From Woeseiaceae bacterium (lineage in GTDB: Bacteria > Pseudomonadota > Gammaproteobacteria > Steroidobacterales > Woeseiaceae): a DNA stretch of 64,000 nt. Shown piece after piece: positions 17,615-27,156 of this stretch. Made by a program: the position numbers and the translations under genes. A model generated the notes under the pieces. That model was not told the origin of the DNA. It did not search any database and worked only from the letters and a program-made list of their open reading frames with translations. Location of the stretch: contig JASJCQ010000009.1 of NCBI GenBank assembly GCA_030065915.1, forward strand, positions 46,862 through 110,861, given 5' to 3'. Position 1 is the first letter of the stretch; the number at the start of each line of letters is the position of its first letter.

Positions 17615-18042
17615 ATTGGTCGGGACAGAGGCCTGACGCCAAATGCGCCATCAGTCGCATGACAGGTCAACCAAATAACGTCGACAGCAGCGCCTGGGGA
17701 TGGGACTGCGGGTCGCGACAACAAATCGATACCGCGCATTTGCACCGGGGGGAACTCAATATGCGTATAGCCACTTCTTCGAAATCTCGACGAGCGCTGT
17801 TCTCTTGTTGCGGCTGAATCCAGTCTGCGGCGATGGGATTTCGGTTCGCATTGGCCCCCCGACGCGGAACACGATTTCCCCGCAACGCGTTGGCGACCCC
17901 GATGTCTCGCGCCGACTCTGCGACGCATTCGTGCGATTGACCGAATTGGTGGTTTGGAGAATTTCAGGTTCCAGCGTGCAGGAACCGGGACCAGTGACGG
18001 CCACGACTCGTTGGCAGGCTGAAACTAGTGAACATGGATTAG

Positions 18043-21000
18043 ATGTGGGAGCTCAGGGTGACTAATTATAGATTTTACGTACTGGCCGCTATTCTCGCGA
18101 CGCTCGTCGGATGTGGCAGCGACAGGGACAGCGTTCCCCAAGTTGGCGGCTCTAACGGCGTTGTAAGCATCAGCGGTGATCCCGTCGTTGGTGGAAGCCT
18201 GTTTGCATCCGTGACGGACAGCGATGGCGTCCAGTCTGGTAGTCAGAGCTATCAGTGGTATTCAGATGGCGATGCGATACCCGGCGCGACCACTTCCGGC
18301 TACAGACTGACCTCAGACGAGGGCGGCGAAGCCGTCACTGTCATTATCCGTTACACGGACGATAATGGTCTTCGCGAGACGGTCGAATCTGATCCCGTCG
18401 ATATTCAAGCCGCTTTCGACCTTGCCGCGGTCTATTTCCACGGTCTGGTCGACGGCGCACTTTGCGACATCTCTGCCGTCGACGCCACCGGTGTCGCAGC
18501 GAGCACCCCGCTGGCTTCGGGTACCACCAGCGCCGGATTGGTGAGCTTCGGTCCGCTGGTTCCCGTTGACGGAACAGCGCTGATTTCCTGTACTGGCGGC
18601 ACCTATGTCGATGAGTCGAGCGGCAACGTCCTCGATGCGCCCGACACGCGAGCGGTAATCAATGTTGTCGGTGACGCTCTCTTCACCGTTTCGCCGCTAA
18701 CAGAAATTGCTACGCAGCTCGCCATTGCGGCGGGTGACCTGAACACGGCGATTTCTACATTCAACGCCGCTGTTGGTGTGAATTTTGGCGTATCTAGTGA
18801 CATCACGGCGATCCTGCCGACGGAGTTGGTGTCAGAAGCCGCTCTAAACGATGACGCTGGCAGGTATGCGACTGCACTCGCGTTGATTTCGCAACTCGAT
18901 GCTAACGATGCTGGCGCTTCAGCCGGGGACATCATTAACGATCTCGGCGCCGACCTGGCTGACGGTACGTTTTCTACGACCACGCTGGACGACTTCAACA
19001 CTGCGGTTGTCGACCTTGGCACGTCCGCTGTAGCCAGCAACCTGAATAACGAAGCTCTGCTCGTAGTGCAGAGTGCGATCAACAATGCACCCGAACCTGC
19101 GGTCTTTGATGGCTTGAGCGCCACGATTCCGAATGACCAAACCATGCAGCTTGCAGGTAACGTTACCGTTACTGATGTCAACTTCAATGAAGACCGGGTA
19201 GTTGCGCAAACCGACGTCCAAACCACGTACGGCACCTTCAGCATCGAGGAGGGCGGCGCCTGGACATATGTTCTGGACACGACTGACACAACGGTGGCCG
19301 GCCTCGAAGTTGGCCAGTCAGTCAACGACACCATTGCGCTGACCTCTGTCGACGGAACCATGGCGAACCTGGTTATCCGTATCACAGCGCTCACCCAGGT
19401 GGCCGAAATCAGGAACACGATTAACGGCGACACGGGTGAGCTAAGACTCAACCTCGACCCGCATCTGTTGCAAGGAAGACTGTCATTCTCCTTCCTCAAG
19501 ACTGACGCACTTGCGGACGATGGAAACCAGAAAGACGCGTATATCACGCTCTACGGTTCTTCCGGAAGCTCTTCGGAATCGTTGGTCGACCTGCGTATAC
19601 AGGGCCAGGGTACCAACTCTGACGGAAGCATCAGGGAACCGAGGTTCCTGGTTCGAAATACCGATAACGCGGCCTATCCAGGCGGCATCATCGAAGCTCC
19701 GTTCACACCCAACGAGTTCTATGACATAGAAATCATCTGGGATATGGCGGAAGTTAATCAGATAACGATCCTGATCAACGGCGAAGCTTTGGGTGGTGGT
19801 CCGTTCTCCACTGCGGCGGTCGTAGACAGCGACTTCGTCGATCTAGATCAGTGGTTTAGTGAAGGCGTTGAGCGAATCCAGTGGCGCTTTGGCGATAACG
19901 GTACAACTATTCCTTTCGGTTCCTACTATATCGACAACGTCTTCATCTACTCCGACACCGCCGGAACCGTGGAGGTGTTCAGGGACGACTTCGAGAACTA
20001 TTTCGTCGGCGACTCTTTCGCCGGCTCAATGACGTATCCGGATTCGGTGGACGCGTTTGTTTCCGTCTTTGACGCCGGTGCGGCGCCAGAGAATTCGCCT
20101 GCTGCATTCTTCAATCTCGTGGGCGCGATCAATAGCGACGTCACCGATGTTCTGATGGATATGGTGACCATCATCGACCCGGATCCGGGCGAGGATCTGA
20201 TTGTCGAGCAGACGGGTACTGTTACCCAGTACGGCACGTTCTCGATCCTGCCTTCCGGGACATGGGAATACACACTCGACACGATGAACCCGACCGTTGC
20301 TGCCCTGGTTCAGGGTGACAGGATAACGGACACCATCCAGATCGAATCGGTTGACGGAACCACTGCCGACCTGGTGATTACGATCAACGGTGTCGGCGGC
20401 GCGGGCCCATCAGGGGACAACAAAGTTGCAGTCATTATCGACACCGACCCTGGTGATACCGGCGAGCTGAGGTATGCGCTCGGTGCCGATGGACCGCTGG
20501 CGGCGGGGCGCGTCGAGCTGAAGATCAAGCGACTGGATGATTCCCTGGGTAATGGTGACGCGTTTATTACCTTGTACAACTCGAATACGAACAACGCCGG
20601 CGCCATTCTCGACTTTCGCATCCGAGACGACAGCTTCGGCGTAAGAAACCCCAGCAGCATCGATACGTCTGCGCTTCCGCATACGCTGGATGAATTCATG
20701 GACGTTCGCATTACCTGGGAGTACCCGGGTGGTGACACGGCCCAGTTCCCGGAGGTCACTATCTCAGTGGACGGAGTAAGCCTTGCTCCTTTCACTCCGG
20801 ACAATAGCCCCTTCGGCGGTGTGACACACGTTTCCGTGCGCTTTGGTGACAATAGCGGCGTGCGTGAAGACACGGGTAAGGTCAGCGTCGACGACCTGGC
20901 GATCTACTCTGATCCTGCCGGCTTTACTGAAGTCTTCTCCGATGACTTCGAGTCGTATCTCGATGGCGATTCGCTTGATACAGACAATGCAGCGTCGCCT

Positions 21001-22353
21001 TATAACTCGAGTACCTCGGAAGCGACTGTCGAGACGATTCCGGGTGCGGGCGGTCCGGGTAGTCCGGGCAATAAGCTCGCTGAAATCATCGACACCGACC
21101 CCGGTGATACGGGTGAGCTGAGATACGCGCTGGGTACCGACGGCCCGCTTGCAGCAGGTCGCCTGGAAGTTGCGGTGAAGCGACTGGACGATAGCCTGGG
21201 CAATGGAGATGCCTTCATTACCCTGTTCAACTCGAACACCAATAACGCTGGCGCCATTCTCGATTTCCGCATCCGCGACGACAGTTTTGCCGTGAGAAAC
21301 CCGAGCAGTGTCGATACGTCGTCACTTCCACATACGCTGGACGCCTTTATGGATGTGCTGGTTACCTGGGAGTACCCGGGCGGTGACACAACGCTGCTGC
21401 CAGAGGTAACGATCTCGGTGGATGGTGTCGCCCTCGCTCCGTTCACGCCGGACAACAGCCCCTTCGGTGGCGTGACACATGTTGCCTTCCGATTCGGTGA
21501 CAACAGCGGCGTGCGCGAAGCGACAGGCATCTTCAGTGTTGATGACCTGGCGATCTACTCCGACAAGAACGGATTGACCGGCGTCTTCTCCGATGACTTT
21601 GAGTCCTACCTTGAGGGCGACTCGCTCGATACGGACAACGCTGCTTCGCCGTATAACTCGAGTACAAATGAAGCGACCGTTGGAGCAGAAGAGGGTGACG
21701 CGAGCGGTCCCGGCACGCCGGGCAACAAGATTGCCGAGATCATTGACACCAACCCCGGTGATACGGGTGAGTTGCGATACGCACTTGATGGTGATGGCCC
21801 GATTACAGCCGGTCGCGTGGAGGCTTCGGTGAAGCGGTTGGACGACTCCCTCGGAAATGGTGATGCCTTCATCACCTTGTTCAATTCAGACACCAACAAC
21901 GCCGGCGCTATTCTTGATTTCCGTATCCGGGATGACAGTTTCGGGGTGAGAAATCCGAGCAGTGTCGATACGTCCTCACTGCCGCATTCGCTGGATGCCT
22001 GGATGGATGTGATCATCACCTGGCAGTACCCGAGCGGTGATCCGGCGACAACGCTTCCGGAAGTTACGATTACCGTGGACGGCGTCAGCCTGGCCCCCTT
22101 TACCGCGGACAACAGCTCCTTTAATGGCGTGACACACGTTTCATTCCGGTTTGGCGACAACAGTGGTGTCCGCGAAGCGACGGGCATCTTCAGCGTTGAC
22201 GAACTCGCCATTTACTCCGATATGGCGGGTACTACTGAGGTATTCACCGACGACTTTGAGTCGTATCTGGACGGCGATTCGCTCGATACGGACAACGCCG
22301 CCTCGCCTTACAACTCGAGTACCTCCGAGGCTACGGTCGGGGTGGAGGAATAA
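18043..22353 (+). CDS. Large modular repeat lipoprotein of the alginate locus (putative surface glycan-binding protein)
   Basis: The 1436-residue product opens with a lipoprotein signal (FYVLAAILATLVGC). Modules in order: an Ig-like segment (about 45-125, SYQWYSDGDAIPGAT), a linker domain (about 130-350), a VCBS-like domain (about 353-455, YGTFSIEEGGAWTYVLDTTD), a divergent LamG-like unit (about 459-680), a second VCBS-like domain (about 703-786), then three near-identical 217-residue units. Each unit has TDPGDTGELRYAL, DAFITL, ILDFRIRDDSF, FRFGDNSGVRE and VDDLAIYSD, like a jelly-roll with a calcium-type site. The GTG at 18058 has a better-placed GGGAG and could be the true start. It precedes the TonB receptor gene by 64 bases. 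A role in holding alginate at the cell surface is inferred from context. Confidence 0.8.
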   Translation: MWELRVTNYRFYVLAAILATLVGCGSDRDSVPQVGGSNGVVSISGDPVVGGSLFASVTDSDGVQSGSQSYQWYSDGDAIPGATTSGYRLTSDEGGEAVTVIIRYTDDNGLRETVESDPVDIQAAFDLAAVYFHGLVDGALCDISAVDATGVAASTPLASGTTSAGLVSFGPLVPVDGTALISCTGGTYVDESSGNVLDAPDTRAVINVVGDALFTVSPLTEIATQLAIAAGDLNTAISTFNAAVGVNFGVSSDITAILPTELVSEAALNDDAGRYATALALISQLDANDAGASAGDIINDLGADLADGTFSTTTLDDFNTAVVDLGTSAVASNLNNEALLVVQSAINNAPEPAVFDGLSATIPNDQTMQLAGNVTVTDVNFNEDRVVAQTDVQTTYGTFSIEEGGAWTYVLDTTDTTVAGLEVGQSVNDTIALTSVDGTMANLVIRITALTQVAEIRNTINGDTGELRLNLDPHLLQGRLSFSFLKTDALADDGNQKDAYITLYGSSGSSSESLVDLRIQGQGTNSDGSIREPRFLVRNTDNAAYPGGIIEAPFTPNEFYDIEIIWDMAEVNQITILINGEALGGGPFSTAAVVDSDFVDLDQWFSEGVERIQWRFGDNGTTIPFGSYYIDNVFIYSDTAGTVEVFRDDFENYFVGDSFAGSMTYPDSVDAFVSVFDAGAAPENSPAAFFNLVGAINSDVTDVLMDMVTIIDPDPGEDLIVEQTGTVTQYGTFSILPSGTWEYTLDTMNPTVAALVQGDRITDTIQIESVDGTTADLVITINGVGGAGPSGDNKVAVIIDTDPGDTGELRYALGADGPLAAGRVELKIKRLDDSLGNGDAFITLYNSNTNNAGAILDFRIRDDSFGVRNPSSIDTSALPHTLDEFMDVRITWEYPGGDTAQFPEVTISVDGVSLAPFTPDNSPFGGVTHVSVRFGDNSGVREDTGKVSVDDLAIYSDPAGFTEVFSDDFESYLDGDSLDTDNAASPYNSSTSEATVETIPGAGGPGSPGNKLAEIIDTDPGDTGELRYALGTDGPLAAGRLEVAVKRLDDSLGNGDAFITLFNSNTNNAGAILDFRIRDDSFAVRNPSSVDTSSLPHTLDAFMDVLVTWEYPGGDTTLLPEVTISVDGVALAPFTPDNSPFGGVTHVAFRFGDNSGVREATGIFSVDDLAIYSDKNGLTGVFSDDFESYLEGDSLDTDNAASPYNSSTNEATVGAEEGDASGPGTPGNKIAEIIDTNPGDTGELRYALDGDGPITAGRVEASVKRLDDSLGNGDAFITLFNSDTNNAGAILDFRIRDDSFGVRNPSSVDTSSLPHSLDAWMDVIITWQYPSGDPATTLPEVTITVDGVSLAPFTADNSSFNGVTHVSFRFGDNSGVREATGIFSVDELAIYSDMAGTTEVFTDDFESYLDGDSLDTDNAASPYNSSTSEATVGVEE
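20425..22353 (+). repeat. Three tandem in-frame repeats of about 651-654 bp
   Basis: The ACACC beginning the TDPGDTGELRYAL (third copy TNPGDTGELRYAL) segment recurs at 20441, 21092 and 21746, so the unit is 651 then 654 bases. Units are highly similar at the base level, including the NAASPYNSST-EATV tail. The third copy ends with that tail and the stop codon, so the gene terminates exactly at a unit boundary. Copy number may vary between strains. Confidence 0.88.
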
Positions 22354-22417
22354 GATGCTGCCGCAAGAAACACGTATCCAGTCCATTCAAGATCGAACAA
22401 ATACTGTGAGACTAAAC

Positions 22418-25400
22418 ATGTCCAAGACAAAGCAGATCACACGCTCTTATCCCTCGCCGAAAACTCATCCGGCGAGTGCAATGTTGACCGCGGTCCTGTC
22501 TCTCTTCGCTGGTGCACTGGCTCTTGCCCAGGAGGCCGAAGAAACCACTGATTCCGTTGAGGAGATTGAGGAAATCATCGTCAGCGGAACCCGGGCGACG
22601 GTCCAGAGCTCGATCGATATCAAACGTAATTCCACACAAATCGTTGATGGGCTGTCTGCCGAGGAGATCGGCGACATTCCGGCGCTGTCGATCGGTGCTG
22701 CACTCGAAACCATTACCGGCGCCACATCACACCGCGAAAACGGCGGCGCGACGGAGCTGTCGGTCAGGGGCTTAGGGCCTTTCCTGGGAACCACCGTGGT
22801 GAATGGTCGGGAAGCGACGAATGGTGGCGGCAATCGTGCGGTTAACTTCAGTATTTTCCCTTCCGAGTTATTCAACAAGATTGCGATCCATAAGACGCAA
22901 TCCGCTGAATACATTGAGGGGGCTGTCAGTGGCCAGGTCCACCTTGACACCAAGAAACCCCTGGACTACGGAAAGCGCTTGTTGCAGGCGAATTTCAAAG
23001 TTGCGCAAAGCCCCGATGAGTTGGACATCGAGGGCGGTCAGGACTTCGGATCACGCCTTACGTTGGCGTATATCGATCAGTTTGAGTTTGGTACGGGTGC
23101 CGATCTGGGCGTCTCTTTCGGCGTCCAGGTAAGGGACGAAACGAACCCCGAGCAGGAGTATCAAACGACGTCCGGTGGCGGCCGACTGGAAGCCTGCGAA
23201 TTGACCTCGTTTGATGCCAACGCTTTGCCGACCGACACCTCCGGTCGCTGTCATGATGGCAATGAAGGCGTCGTCAATGACAACATTCAGGATTTACTTG
23301 ACGATCCTCTGCGAAACTATAACTCGGTCGATGATATTCCTTTCGCCTACATCCCACGCGATCATCGTTTGCGTCAGAACACGACGGATGACGAGCGAGA
23401 AGCACTCTTCGGAGCTATCCAGTTCCAACCGAATGACCGCCTGGACGTCACTTTCGATTTCCAGTATTCCGAACGGGATCAACGGGAACTGCGAAAGGAT
23501 CTGCAGTTCGGAACCACGCAGGAAGATATCTCTGCGCTGACCTCGAATCCGAATACCGGTGTCGTCTTCTCTTCAGTGTCTGAAACTCAGATCTATTCGT
23601 TTACCACTGATTTTCAGCGACTGGAAACGTACGAGGGATACGGCATCAACCTCGATTACATCCTGACTGACGCCTTAAGTTTCAGCATTGACTACGCCGA
23701 ATCCAATACGAGTCGAATTGAGACCGATGTCGAGCTTCGGCTCGGCGCGTCTGATAACAATATTGTCCGCGGCAACAGCGATGATTTCACAGTGCAACTG
23801 GATGTAAACCGTAGCCCCGGTCCTCCCATCGCCACGATTCTTGACGATGGCGGTTTCGGCTTCGAAGTGACTGACCCCAGCTACTTCAACGCCAGAAACC
23901 GTGCTCGAATCCGGGCTCGCCAGATTACTCGAGACAACGGCCTGGATGCATTGCGCGCAGACCTTGTCTGGTCCAGAGAGTCGGGCGCGATTCACACCGT
24001 GAAAGCAGGCGTGAGATCCTCCAGCCTGGAGTATTTGACGTGGGGAGGTCTCCGCGGCGAAGAAGGTGAGAGCCTGTTCGAGGACGAAGATTTGGTAACG
24101 CCCAATGGCACCGCAGATAATGCTGTAACCGACGCCATCCTGGACAATGTGCTGGCCTGTGCCGATCAGGGCTTCCCCGAATCAGGCTTCCTGTCGAATG
24201 TCAGGAACGGTGACCTGATCACCAACGCCTCCAGTGGTACGGCGGTGAACGCATTTGCAACCTTCAACTTCGAATGCGCTGCCAATGCGTGGCTTGCAAA
24301 TTACGGTGGTCTGGCTGGAATACAATTCGAAAGTGGAATCAATGCCGGGTCCAACAACGTAACGGAAGACACGTTGGCGTATTACCTCCAGGCGGACTTC
24401 GATGCGGAAATTGGCGACTATCCGGTGCGCGGTAATTTTGGTGTGCGATTCGTGGATACCGAAATCACGTCGGTCGGCTACCGGACGCCTATCACCGTGG
24501 AACAAGACCAGGACGGGTTCTTTGTTTCAGAAGTGTCGGGCGGAGGTTTTGAGACCGACACCCAGAAGAGCGACTACCAGGAGGTGCTGCCGAGTCTAAC
24601 CGTAATCGTGGACCTGGATGATGACTTGATTCTGCGAAGTGGCATCTTCAGAGGCATGTCACGGCCGGATCCCAACGCCTACGGCAATGGTCGTACGATC
24701 CAGGACAATACCGGCGATTCGACCGGCTACGCTTCACTGAGCCAGGCGGTCAACGGCATCGGCGCCACCGGAAACCCCTACCTGAAACCTATCCTGTCGA
24801 CCAATGTCGACCTGGGCCTCGAGTGGTATGTAAACGAGGATACGATGATTGCCGGTGCAATCTACTGGAAGGAGTTTAACGGTGGATTCGAGAACGTCGC
24901 CCAGCTCGAGACGTTCAATCTCGATGGCAACCAGGTCCAGGGCCTGGTTGAAACCACGCAGATCAGCGATCGAGACAGCACGATCAAGGGCTTCGAGGTC
25001 ACGTTGACGCACGCGTTCGATTACCTGCCCGGTTTCTGGAGCGGGTTTGGCGGGAAGATCAGCTACAATTACGCGGATTCAGACTTCGAGTTCGAAGATC
25101 AGAAAGGTGGTGACGGTGTAGAGGTCTCTGTCAATTCCGTGACCGGGGAGGTCACGGAGACGCCTCTGATCGGAATCATCCCGCCTGCAAACATATTCGG
25201 CTTGTCCAAGCATGTAAGCGCGACGCAACTGTACTGGAGCAAGGACCAATGGAACGTCCAGTTGCTGTACAAGACGCGATCGAACTACTTCCAGCAGTTC
25301 ACGCGAGATACTCAAGGTCGAATTCGTTACACGGATGACAATGAAAGGCTGGATCTGAGGGTGAACTACAAGATGTTCGACAACGTCGATATCAGTTTCG

Positions 25401-25516
25401 AAGCAAAAAACATTACGGATGAACCGCGTATCGACTATCGGGCCGTCCAGGGCAACACCTACCAGGCGCTCTCGTATGGCCCACGACTCTTTCTTGGTGT
25501 CAGGGTCAAGCTCTAG
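22418..25516 (+). CDS. TonB-dependent receptor, probable alginate oligosaccharide importer
   Basis: The 1032-residue outer-membrane protein has a signal peptide (about residues 20-38), a TonB box (EEIIVSG, 51-57), a plug domain (about 65-190, ETITGATSHRENGGATELSVRGLGP in pieces) and a 22-strand-type barrel ending in FLGVRVKL. It resembles the long Caulobacter-type receptors used for polysaccharide fragments rather than siderophores. I chose ATG 22418; the frame is open further upstream, but that part overlaps the preceding gene. It is downstream of the repeat lipoprotein and upstream of PL7 lyase genes, which argues for uptake of alginate oligomers; the substrate is inferred from context. Confidence 0.92.
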   Translation: MSKTKQITRSYPSPKTHPASAMLTAVLSLFAGALALAQEAEETTDSVEEIEEIIVSGTRATVQSSIDIKRNSTQIVDGLSAEEIGDIPALSIGAALETITGATSHRENGGATELSVRGLGPFLGTTVVNGREATNGGGNRAVNFSIFPSELFNKIAIHKTQSAEYIEGAVSGQVHLDTKKPLDYGKRLLQANFKVAQSPDELDIEGGQDFGSRLTLAYIDQFEFGTGADLGVSFGVQVRDETNPEQEYQTTSGGGRLEACELTSFDANALPTDTSGRCHDGNEGVVNDNIQDLLDDPLRNYNSVDDIPFAYIPRDHRLRQNTTDDEREALFGAIQFQPNDRLDVTFDFQYSERDQRELRKDLQFGTTQEDISALTSNPNTGVVFSSVSETQIYSFTTDFQRLETYEGYGINLDYILTDALSFSIDYAESNTSRIETDVELRLGASDNNIVRGNSDDFTVQLDVNRSPGPPIATILDDGGFGFEVTDPSYFNARNRARIRARQITRDNGLDALRADLVWSRESGAIHTVKAGVRSSSLEYLTWGGLRGEEGESLFEDEDLVTPNGTADNAVTDAILDNVLACADQGFPESGFLSNVRNGDLITNASSGTAVNAFATFNFECAANAWLANYGGLAGIQFESGINAGSNNVTEDTLAYYLQADFDAEIGDYPVRGNFGVRFVDTEITSVGYRTPITVEQDQDGFFVSEVSGGGFETDTQKSDYQEVLPSLTVIVDLDDDLILRSGIFRGMSRPDPNAYGNGRTIQDNTGDSTGYASLSQAVNGIGATGNPYLKPILSTNVDLGLEWYVNEDTMIAGAIYWKEFNGGFENVAQLETFNLDGNQVQGLVETTQISDRDSTIKGFEVTLTHAFDYLPGFWSGFGGKISYNYADSDFEFEDQKGGDGVEVSVNSVTGEVTETPLIGIIPPANIFGLSKHVSATQLYWSKDQWNVQLLYKTRSNYFQQFTRDTQGRIRYTDDNERLDLRVNYKMFDNVDISFEAKNITDEPRIDYRAVQGNTYQALSYGPRLFLGVRVKL

Positions 25517-25577
25517 TTGAACTCTTTCGGGCGCTTGCTTCGAAGCAGGCTCGTGCTGCGGCGGGTTGACGGACAAG

Positions 25578-25600
25578 GTGCCGGATATTGTCTCCGGCAC
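25578..25600 (+). promoter_or_regulatory. Intra-operon hairpin after the TonB receptor
   Basis: GTGCCGGA (25578-25585) and TCCGGCAC (25593-25600) form a perfect 8-pair stem with a 7-base loop. No T-tract follows, so it may be a processing or partial-termination element that separates receptor from lyase expression. A 12-base palindrome, TGCTTCGAAGCA, lies just upstream (25536-25547). Confidence 0.45.
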
Positions 25601-25633
25601 TCTGCCCATGTGTGTCCTTTGACCAGGTAGGTA

Positions 25634-27100
25634 ATGACGATGCACTTTCGAACCAGTCTGCTTGCCTGCCTTCTGTCGCTGACCGCGTGCGGTGGAGGCG
25701 GCTCTTCCAGCGCGCCGGCGAACACCATCCCATCGACCCCTGTTCCACCCGTTGCAAATACGTCCTGCACCGGCAATCACCTCATCAATGTGATTGCGGC
25801 TACCGACGACGGAACGAGCACGGGAGCAAACGGACCGGACCAGGCGATCGATGACGACCTGGATCCTTCTTCGAGGTGGCAATCCACCGGTGATTCAATA
25901 ACGATTACCTTTGATCTGGGCGCGCGGCACCTGGTACGGGAAGTTGGCATCGCCTGGTTTGCCGGGGATCGACGCGTTGCCTCTTTCGGCGTGTTCGCAT
26001 CTGAGGATGGCGTGAGCTTCGAGTCCTTGCTTGCGAACCAGCAGTCCTCGGGTGAGACGGCCAGTTTTGAGCGATACGACACGCCGGATACGCTAGCGCG
26101 ATACATTCGTATCGAGAACTACGGAAATTCTCTGAACTCGGACAACGCAATTATTGAGGGCACTGCCTTCGGTTGCACGCTGGATACAGATTCGGCGGCA
26201 TTTGAAAACGGGAATGTCGATGCGTCCGATTTCTCGCTGGATCCGGTGCTACCACCGGGATCGAACTTCGAGCTTATAAGCTGGGCGTTGCAAACACCCG
26301 CTGATCTGAACGGCGACGACCGATCCGATCGCGCAAGCGAAACAGATCTGGACAACGGCTTTACCGACGGGTTCTTTTTTACCGGCACCGATGGCGGAAT
26401 GGTGTTTCGTTCGACGATTGCCGGCGCGAGGACATCGGCCAACACGAACTATACGCGATCAGAGTTGCGCGAGATGCTGCGCCGCGGCAACGCCGGGGTC
26501 AGTACACGCGGCGTGAACCGGAACAACTGGCTGCTGGGATATCAACCGGACCCCGGAATCCCGGTCGGCGGGCGCAACGGTGTGTTGCGCGGTACGCTTG
26601 CGGTCAACCATGTCACTGAAACCGGAAGTCGCAACCAGGTTGGACGAGTCATCATCGGGCAAATTCATGCCGAAAGCGACGAACCCATTCGCCTCTACTA
26701 TCGAAAGTACCCCGAGAACGAGCGCGGTTTCGTCTACTTTGCACATGAAATCCGTAACTCGGATGACATTTTCTTCCCTGTGCTCGGTCCGGTCAATGAC
26801 GACCCTAACGACGCGCCGACGGATGATGCGAATCCTGAGAACGGAATCGCACTCGATGAAATCTTCTCCTACGAGATCAAACAACGGGATGCGCGCATTG
26901 ATGTCATCTTGAGGCGCGGCGACAGAACCGGCCCGATTATCGGGCACAACTACGTCGATATGCGTGAGCAGAACAGCGGCTATGACGTTCCTGAAGAGTG
27001 GATGTACTTCAAGGCCGGAGCTTATATGCAAAACAACACCGGCGATGACACCGATTTCGACCAGGTTACGTTCTACGATTTGCAGAATTCCCACGACTAG
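25634..27100 (+). CDS. PL7 alginate lyase lipoprotein with N-terminal F5/8-type (CBM32-like) domain
   Basis: The 488-residue protein has a lipoprotein signal (lipobox LTAC, residues 16-19) and a Gly/Ser/Pro linker. A discoidin-type carbohydrate-binding domain follows (about 45-180: DDDLDPSSRWQS, ITFDLGARHLVREVGIAW, RYIRIENYGNS). The PL7 catalytic domain (about 205-488) has all three family motifs: RSELR (275-279), QIH (343-345) and YFKAGAYMQ (458-466). The Ile in QIH is associated in this family with activity on guluronate-containing blocks. It should cleave alginate by beta-elimination at the outer membrane surface and produce oligomers for the adjacent receptor. Confidence 0.92.
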   Translation: MTMHFRTSLLACLLSLTACGGGGSSSAPANTIPSTPVPPVANTSCTGNHLINVIAATDDGTSTGANGPDQAIDDDLDPSSRWQSTGDSITITFDLGARHLVREVGIAWFAGDRRVASFGVFASEDGVSFESLLANQQSSGETASFERYDTPDTLARYIRIENYGNSLNSDNAIIEGTAFGCTLDTDSAAFENGNVDASDFSLDPVLPPGSNFELISWALQTPADLNGDDRSDRASETDLDNGFTDGFFFTGTDGGMVFRSTIAGARTSANTNYTRSELREMLRRGNAGVSTRGVNRNNWLLGYQPDPGIPVGGRNGVLRGTLAVNHVTETGSRNQVGRVIIGQIHAESDEPIRLYYRKYPENERGFVYFAHEIRNSDDIFFPVLGPVNDDPNDAPTDDANPENGIALDEIFSYEIKQRDARIDVILRRGDRTGPIIGHNYVDMREQNSGYDVPEEWMYFKAGAYMQNNTGDDTDFDQVTFYDLQNSHD

Positions 27101-27156
27101 CAGGAGCTGCTCTCGGCAGAAGTCCGGAAGATCGTCTGCCTAGCCACCACTTATTT

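Larger units (their letters stand above)
17293..18042. other. 750-bp intergenic control region of the alginate locus
   Basis: No convincing gene is present. The left part holds the DUF2797 promoter side. The middle (about 17490-17625) is markedly AT-rich and carries two palindromes and a promoter-like sequence, listed separately. The right part (about 17620-18042) would be an unusually long leader of about 420 bases for the first alginate-locus gene. I see no riboswitch that I can name in it. Confidence 0.6.

Noticed and set aside
17620..18042. Short open frames in the leader before the repeat lipoprotein
   Set aside because: None has a ribosome site, signal or recognisable domain, and several overlap each other on both strands.
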